A DNA stretch of 18,176 bases from contig CAZAIO010000054.1 in the NCBI GenBank assembly GCA_964485235.1, positions 1 to 18,176 on the forward strand, given 5' to 3'. This DNA is from CAZAIO01 sp964485235 (lineage in GTDB: Bacteria; Chloroflexota; Dehalococcoidia; GIF9; UBA5629). Under the pieces are notes generated by a model, which ran no database searches, had not been told where the DNA came from, and saw nothing but the letters and a program-made list of their open reading frames with translations. Shown here piece after piece: positions 14,126-18,176 of the stretch. How positions within the stretch are numbered: position 1 is the stretch's first letter; every line of letters begins with the position of its first letter. The position numbers and the translations under genes were made by a program.

Positions 14126-14896
14126 ATGTTGCTTGCAATTGACGTTGGTAACACCACAATTGTTATGGGCGTTTTTGACAGTCACAAGAAATTAAAAGGT
14201 ACGTGGCGTATGGCTACCGGAGTACACCGTATGGCAGACGAATATGCCATGGTAATGTGTAGCCTTTTCGAACTAAAAGGAATATCGCCTTCCGAAATTA
14301 CCGAAGTGGTACTGTGTAGCGTAGTGCCGCCGCTTGTAGGTGTTTTTAATGATGCATGTAAACGCTATTTCAATGCCGATGTCCTCACCGTTGAAGCAGG
14401 CGTCAAGACCGGCGTGAGGATCTGCATGGACAATCCGCGCGAGGTCGGTACCGACCGTGTGGTCAATGCTGTTGCAGCGCACCACCTGTACGGCGGTCCT
14501 GTAATAGTGATCGATCTCGGTACGGCAACCACTTTCGACGTTGTCGCTGAAAACGGCGATTATATAGGAGGCGTGATATCGCCCGGTATCGCAATAGCAA
14601 CCGAAGCGTTGTTCAGCAGGACAGCGGCGTTGCCGAGGGTGGAACTCACGCATCCGAAACGGACAATAGGTTCAAATACCATCAGCGCCATGCATTCGGG
14701 TATAGTTTTCGGCTATGTAGGACTGATAGAAAGCATCGTCGACCGCATCCAGAAAGAGCTTGGCGTAAAAGCAAAAGTAGTGGCAACCGGCGGATATGCC
14801 GGCCTCCTGGCCCAGGAAACAACGTCGATAGAAGAGGTCAATCAGGACCTTACACTGGACGGACTGCGCATTATTTACGAGATGAACAGGAAATAA
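14126..14896 (+). CDS. coaX: Type III pantothenate kinase
   Basis: Phosphorylates pantothenate with ATP, the first committed step of coenzyme A synthesis. The 256 residues are typical for CoaX. Signatures in order are the phosphate loop LLAIDVGNTTI (2-12, with D6), GTDRVVNAVAA (108-118, with D110) and VIDLGTATTFDVV (128-140, with D130). GGVISPGIAIATEAL (148-162), TIGSNTISAMHSG (180-192) and ATGGYAGLL (220-228) complete the ASKHA fold. Type III enzymes are insensitive to CoA feedback and commonly need a monovalent cation. A purine-rich AAAGGGGGGG stretch (14103-14112) is the likely ribosome site, 13 bases before the ATG and therefore rather distant. coaBC follows after 13 nt, so two consecutive CoA pathway genes lie side by side. 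Confidence 0.95.
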   Translation: MLLAIDVGNTTIVMGVFDSHKKLKGTWRMATGVHRMADEYAMVMCSLFELKGISPSEITEVVLCSVVPPLVGVFNDACKRYFNADVLTVEAGVKTGVRICMDNPREVGTDRVVNAVAAHHLYGGPVIVIDLGTATTFDVVAENGDYIGGVISPGIAIATEALFSRTAALPRVELTHPKRTIGSNTISAMHSGIVFGYVGLIESIVDRIQKELGVKAKVVATGGYAGLLAQETTSIEEVNQDLTLDGLRIIYEMNRK

Positions 14897-14909
14897 GTAT
14901 AGTAAAACT

Positions 14910-16112
14910 ATGGGACTGAAAGATAAAACAATCGTACTCGGCGTGACAGGCAGTATCGCCGCCTATAAAGCGGTCGAGCTCGCCAGCCAGCTTACGCAGG
15001 CAAGTGCCAGGGTAGAGGTCATCATGACCAGGTCTGCGCAGGAGTTTGTCACCCCGCTGACTTTTCGCAATATAACGGGCAGACCGGTTGTGACAGAGAT
15101 GTTCGACCTGGCATCCGAATACAGCGTTGAGCATGTTGCGCTTGCGGAAGCGGCCGATATAGTGGTTATCGCTCCGGCAACTGCAAACATTGTTGCAAAG
15201 ATAGCGGGCGGCATCGCGGACGATATGCTCACCTGTACGGTACTGGCAACGAAAGCGCCCGTTTTAGTGTCACCTGCAATGAACGTGAATATGTTCGAAA
15301 ACGTGGTGACGCAGGAGAACCTCGAAAAATTACGTGCCAGAGGAGTTAACATCGTGGGACCCGCCTACGGCAGGCTTGCATCCGGCATCAGCGGCAGAGG
15401 GCGGTTCATCGACGTAGCGGAAATAGTCAGCGCTATCCGTCATGTACTGGGGCAAAAAGGCGACCTCGCCGGTAAAAAGATCACCATTACCGCGGGCGGC
15501 ACACAGGAGCCGATCGATCCTGTCAGATGTATTACCAATAGCTCGTCGGGGAAAATGGGATATGCTCTGGCGGAAGCGGCGCGGGACCGCGGAGCACAGG
15601 TAACGCTTGTCAGCGCTCCCTGCGCGATAGCAAAACCATCCCATGTGGAGACAGTCGCTATCCGTACCGCGGAAGAGATGTACGAGGCGGTCAAAAAATC
15701 AGTGGCTACCTCAGACGTTTTGATAATGGCGGCGGCAGTTGCAGACTACCGGCCGGTCAATGTATCGGATAAAAAATTGAAACGTCATGCTTCACCCGGC
15801 CTTAACCTTGAACTGTGCAAGACCGTGGATATTCTCGAAAACGTCAAAGGTGATTTTATAAGGGTCGGCTTTGCCGCTGAAAGTCACGACCTGATTGCGA
15901 ATGCAACGGAAAAATTGAAGAACAAACAACTGGATCTCATCGTTGGGAACGACATTACCGCTTCCGATAGCGGTATCGGCAGCGATAATAACCGGGTTGT
16001 TATCATCGATCGCAAAGGAAATGCGGAGGAGCTTCCCCTGTTGCCAAAAAGAGAAGTTGCCGACAGGATTTTAGATAGAGTCGTGGGCATTTTCCCGGAC
16101 AGACAGGTATAG
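14910..16112 (+). CDS. coaBC: Bifunctional phosphopantothenoylcysteine synthetase/decarboxylase
   Basis: Joins 4'-phosphopantothenate to cysteine (CoaB) and decarboxylates the product to 4'-phosphopantetheine (CoaC). The 400 residues align with almost no shift to E. coli CoaBC numbering. The N-terminal flavin-binding CoaC domain (about 4-180) has GVTGSIAAYK (11-20), active-site H75, the SPAMN motif with N125, and the GRLASGISGRGR flap (154-165). At position 158, where E. coli has the active-site cysteine, this protein has serine. The C-terminal CoaB domain (about 187-400) has ITAGGTQEPIDPVR (193-206), ITNSSSGKMG with N210, AAAVADYRP (274-282) and K288/K289. The ribosome site is weak. It lies 13 nt after coaX and 71 nt before valS. 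Confidence 0.95.
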   Translation: MGLKDKTIVLGVTGSIAAYKAVELASQLTQASARVEVIMTRSAQEFVTPLTFRNITGRPVVTEMFDLASEYSVEHVALAEAADIVVIAPATANIVAKIAGGIADDMLTCTVLATKAPVLVSPAMNVNMFENVVTQENLEKLRARGVNIVGPAYGRLASGISGRGRFIDVAEIVSAIRHVLGQKGDLAGKKITITAGGTQEPIDPVRCITNSSSGKMGYALAEAARDRGAQVTLVSAPCAIAKPSHVETVAIRTAEEMYEAVKKSVATSDVLIMAAAVADYRPVNVSDKKLKRHASPGLNLELCKTVDILENVKGDFIRVGFAAESHDLIANATEKLKNKQLDLIVGNDITASDSGIGSDNNRVVIIDRKGNAEELPLLPKREVADRILDRVVGIFPDRQV

Positions 16113-16183
16113 CATATCTGTATCATTTCAACCGCTGACCGGAATGATCATATTAAAATTGTTGAATAGGTGAGGTTTTTTTT

Positions 16184-18176
16184 ATGCCTGATATTCCCAA
16201 AGCATACGAACCCAAAGAGGTCGAAGAAAAATGGTATAACTTCTGGATAGAGAAGGGCTATTTTACGCCTGAAATAGACCGTTCAAAAAAACCGTTTGTA
16301 ATTATCATGCCTCCTCCCAATGTAACGGGAGAGCTTCATGTAGGGCACGCTCTCACCGCAACGCTGGAAGATATCATGACCCGGTGGCATCGCATGAAAG
16401 GTGAGCCGACATTATGGCTTCCCGGAGTCGACCATGCAGGGATCGCAACACAGGTAGTCGTGGAGCAGAAGCTCGCCGCAGAAGGGACCGACAGGTACAA
16501 GCTGGGCAGAGAGAAATTTATTGAGCGTGTCTGGGAATGGGTGGGGCAATCACGCCATAAGATCACCTATCAACACCGGAGGCTGGGCGTCTCTTGCGAC
16601 TGGACCCGTGAGCGGTTCACCCTCGACGAAGGACCGGCACGCGCCGTCCGCACCGCGTTCAAACGGTTGTATGATAAGGGACTCATTTATCAGGGCGAAC
16701 GTATCATCAACTGGTGCCCCCGTTGCCGTACCGCACTTTCGGACCTTGAAGTACAGCATAAAGACATCACCGGAAATTTATATTATATGCGCTATCCGTT
16801 CGCCGACGGCACAGGTTATATTACAGTGGCAACAACCAGGCCGGAGACATACCTCGGCGATACCGCCGTTGCGGTGAACCCTCAGGACTCACGCTATACC
16901 GGCGTAATCGGCAAAAAGGTCGTGCTCCCGGTTATCAACAGAGAGATCACCATAATAGCGGATGAAGCCGTTGATTCCAGTTTCGGTACCGGCGCGGTCA
17001 AGATCACACCGGCACACGACCCAGTGGACTTCGATATGTCACAGAGACAAAACCTGCAAATCATCCATATACTTAATCCCGATGCAACGATAAGCGAACA
17101 GGCCGGCTCTTATTGCGGGCTCGACCGCTTCGAGTGCCGTAAGAAAATAATCGAGGACTTCGAAAAAGCGGGACTGCTGGAGAAGATCGAACCTCACGCC
17201 CATGCAGTAGGACATTGCGACCGCTGCAAGACCATGATCGAGCCTGAAGTGAGCAAACAATGGTTCGTGAAAATCGCGCCGCTCGCCGAAGCTGCCACCA
17301 GGGCAGTGACCGACGGCAGTATAAAAATAATACCCGAGCGTTTTACCAGGGTCTACCAGAACTGGATGGAAAACATCCGCGACTGGTGCATCAGCCGCCA
17401 GCTCTGGTGGGGACATCGAATCCCCGTCTGGTACTGCTCCGCATGCAACGAGATCACCGTGGCAATAGAAGAGCCTCAGTCGTGCAGCAAATGTGGTTCA
17501 ACCGCTATAACACAGGACCCCGATGTGCTTGACACATGGTTCAGCTCCGGGCTGTGGCCCCACTCGACCCTTGGCTGGCCCGACAAGACGGAAGACCTCG
17601 ACTATTTCTATCCCACGTCCGTCATGGAGACCGGATATGACATCCTGTTTTTCTGGGTCGCCCGGATGATCATGATGGGAATCGAGGATACCGGCGAGAT
17701 CCCGTTCCACACGGTGTATCTGCACGGTCTGGTGCGCGACGAAAAAGGCGAAAAGATGAGCAAGATGAAAGGAAATGTACTGAGCCCGCTCGTTGCTATC
17801 GACGAATACGGCACCGATGCGCTCCGCTTTGCGGTGAGCACCGGCACGTCGCCGGGCAACGATACGAACATAGGACAGCATAAGCTCGAAGCCGGACGGA
17901 ACTTCGCCAATAAAATATGGAATGCAGCACGGTTCGTATTACAGAGCCTGGACACAAGTCCCATAGCGGACTATAAAACGATAGAAAAGGCGGCGGCACA
18001 CCCCGAAATACTGGAAGACCGCTGGATCATAAGCAAATTACAACGGACCATCGCCCAGGTGAACGACCTGCTCACGGATTACCAGTTCGGAGAAGCGGAA
18101 CGGCAGGTCCATGATTTCTTCTGGGGAGACTTCTGCGACTGGTATATAGAGATATCGAAGCTCCGCCTGGGAGGGA
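16184..18176 (+). CDS. valS: Valyl-tRNA synthetase (3' end outside window)
   Basis: Charges tRNA-Val. The first 664 residues are present, and the frame is still open at the window end. The catalytic domain has the HIGH motif as HVGH (52-55, in NVTGELHVGHAL) and the class Ia strand VDHAGIATQ. The editing domain includes TTRPETYLGDTAVAVNP and the GTGAVKITPAHDPVDF motif. Zinc-type pairs CPRC, CDRC, CSAC and CSKC are present, followed by DVLDTWFSSGLWP, which is typical of ValRS. The second catalytic loop is KMSKM (524-528), followed by KGNV, in place of KMSKS. The anticodon-binding domain begins at about 600 and is cut by the window end. The start is supported by GTGAGG (16170-16175), eight bases before the ATG. 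The 71-nt leader shows no T-box. Confidence 0.97.
   Translation, partial: MPDIPKAYEPKEVEEKWYNFWIEKGYFTPEIDRSKKPFVIIMPPPNVTGELHVGHALTATLEDIMTRWHRMKGEPTLWLPGVDHAGIATQVVVEQKLAAEGTDRYKLGREKFIERVWEWVGQSRHKITYQHRRLGVSCDWTRERFTLDEGPARAVRTAFKRLYDKGLIYQGERIINWCPRCRTALSDLEVQHKDITGNLYYMRYPFADGTGYITVATTRPETYLGDTAVAVNPQDSRYTGVIGKKVVLPVINREITIIADEAVDSSFGTGAVKITPAHDPVDFDMSQRQNLQIIHILNPDATISEQAGSYCGLDRFECRKKIIEDFEKAGLLEKIEPHAHAVGHCDRCKTMIEPEVSKQWFVKIAPLAEAATRAVTDGSIKIIPERFTRVYQNWMENIRDWCISRQLWWGHRIPVWYCSACNEITVAIEEPQSCSKCGSTAITQDPDVLDTWFSSGLWPHSTLGWPDKTEDLDYFYPTSVMETGYDILFFWVARMIMMGIEDTGEIPFHTVYLHGLVRDEKGEKMSKMKGNVLSPLVAIDEYGTDALRFAVSTGTSPGNDTNIGQHKLEAGRNFANKIWNAARFVLQSLDTSPIADYKTIEKAAAHPEILEDRWIISKLQRTIAQVNDLLTDYQFGEAERQVHDFFWGDFCDWYIEISKLRLGG

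Noticed and set aside
16122..16148. Stem upstream of valS (8 bp with one G-U pair, 11-nt loop), possible T-box or terminator
   Set aside because: The 71-nt leader is too short for a T-box, no T-box consensus is visible, and no T-run follows the stem directly.

Overview
This looks like a chromosomal stretch of an anaerobic-type bacterium. The gene set (Ste24-like M48 protease, LacD-type aldolase with a PfkB-family kinase, Mut7-C protein, type III pantothenate kinase next to CoaBC and valS) and the UDG-superfamily variant at 6045-6671 suggest Chloroflexota, possibly Dehalococcoidia. That placement comes from memory of protein motifs and is tentative. I see no insertion sequence, prophage, CRISPR array, tRNA or rRNA. 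The longest stretch without a gene is about 250 bases.

Region 1 (1-6041, + strand) is a signalling block: the 3' part of a multi-PAS hybrid histidine kinase, an OmpR/KdpE-type response regulator, an exported or membrane-anchored subtilisin-like protease, a LuxR-type regulator without a receiver domain, and a receiver/HD-GYP protein likely to degrade cyclic di-GMP. Together they could link sensing through PAS domains to transcription and second-messenger turnover. The HD-GYP protein carries an unusual 26-residue internal duplication that repeats a metal-ligand motif.

Region 2 (6045-8168) holds a UDG-superfamily protein on the minus strand, with retained Fe-S-type cysteines but no canonical HPS motif, and a divergently transcribed seven-membrane-segment M48 protease. 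A perfect 13-bp palindrome, reminiscent of an SOS-type operator, lies just upstream of the UDG-like gene.

Region 3 (8183-11552, minus strand) is a tight three-gene operon: class I LacD-type aldolase, pyruvate kinase and PfkB-family sugar-phosphate kinase. It has a good sigma-70-type promoter whose -35 box is one arm of an inverted repeat.

Region 4 (11754-18176, + strand) has a CorA transporter, a YhhQ-family (queuosine precursor) transporter and a Mut7-C protein in one likely transcript. The coenzyme A genes coaX and coaBC and then valS follow; valS runs off the window end. corA and the M48 gene both have a -10 box exactly 15 nt before the ATG and no clear Shine-Dalgarno site, which suggests very short or leaderless mRNAs.
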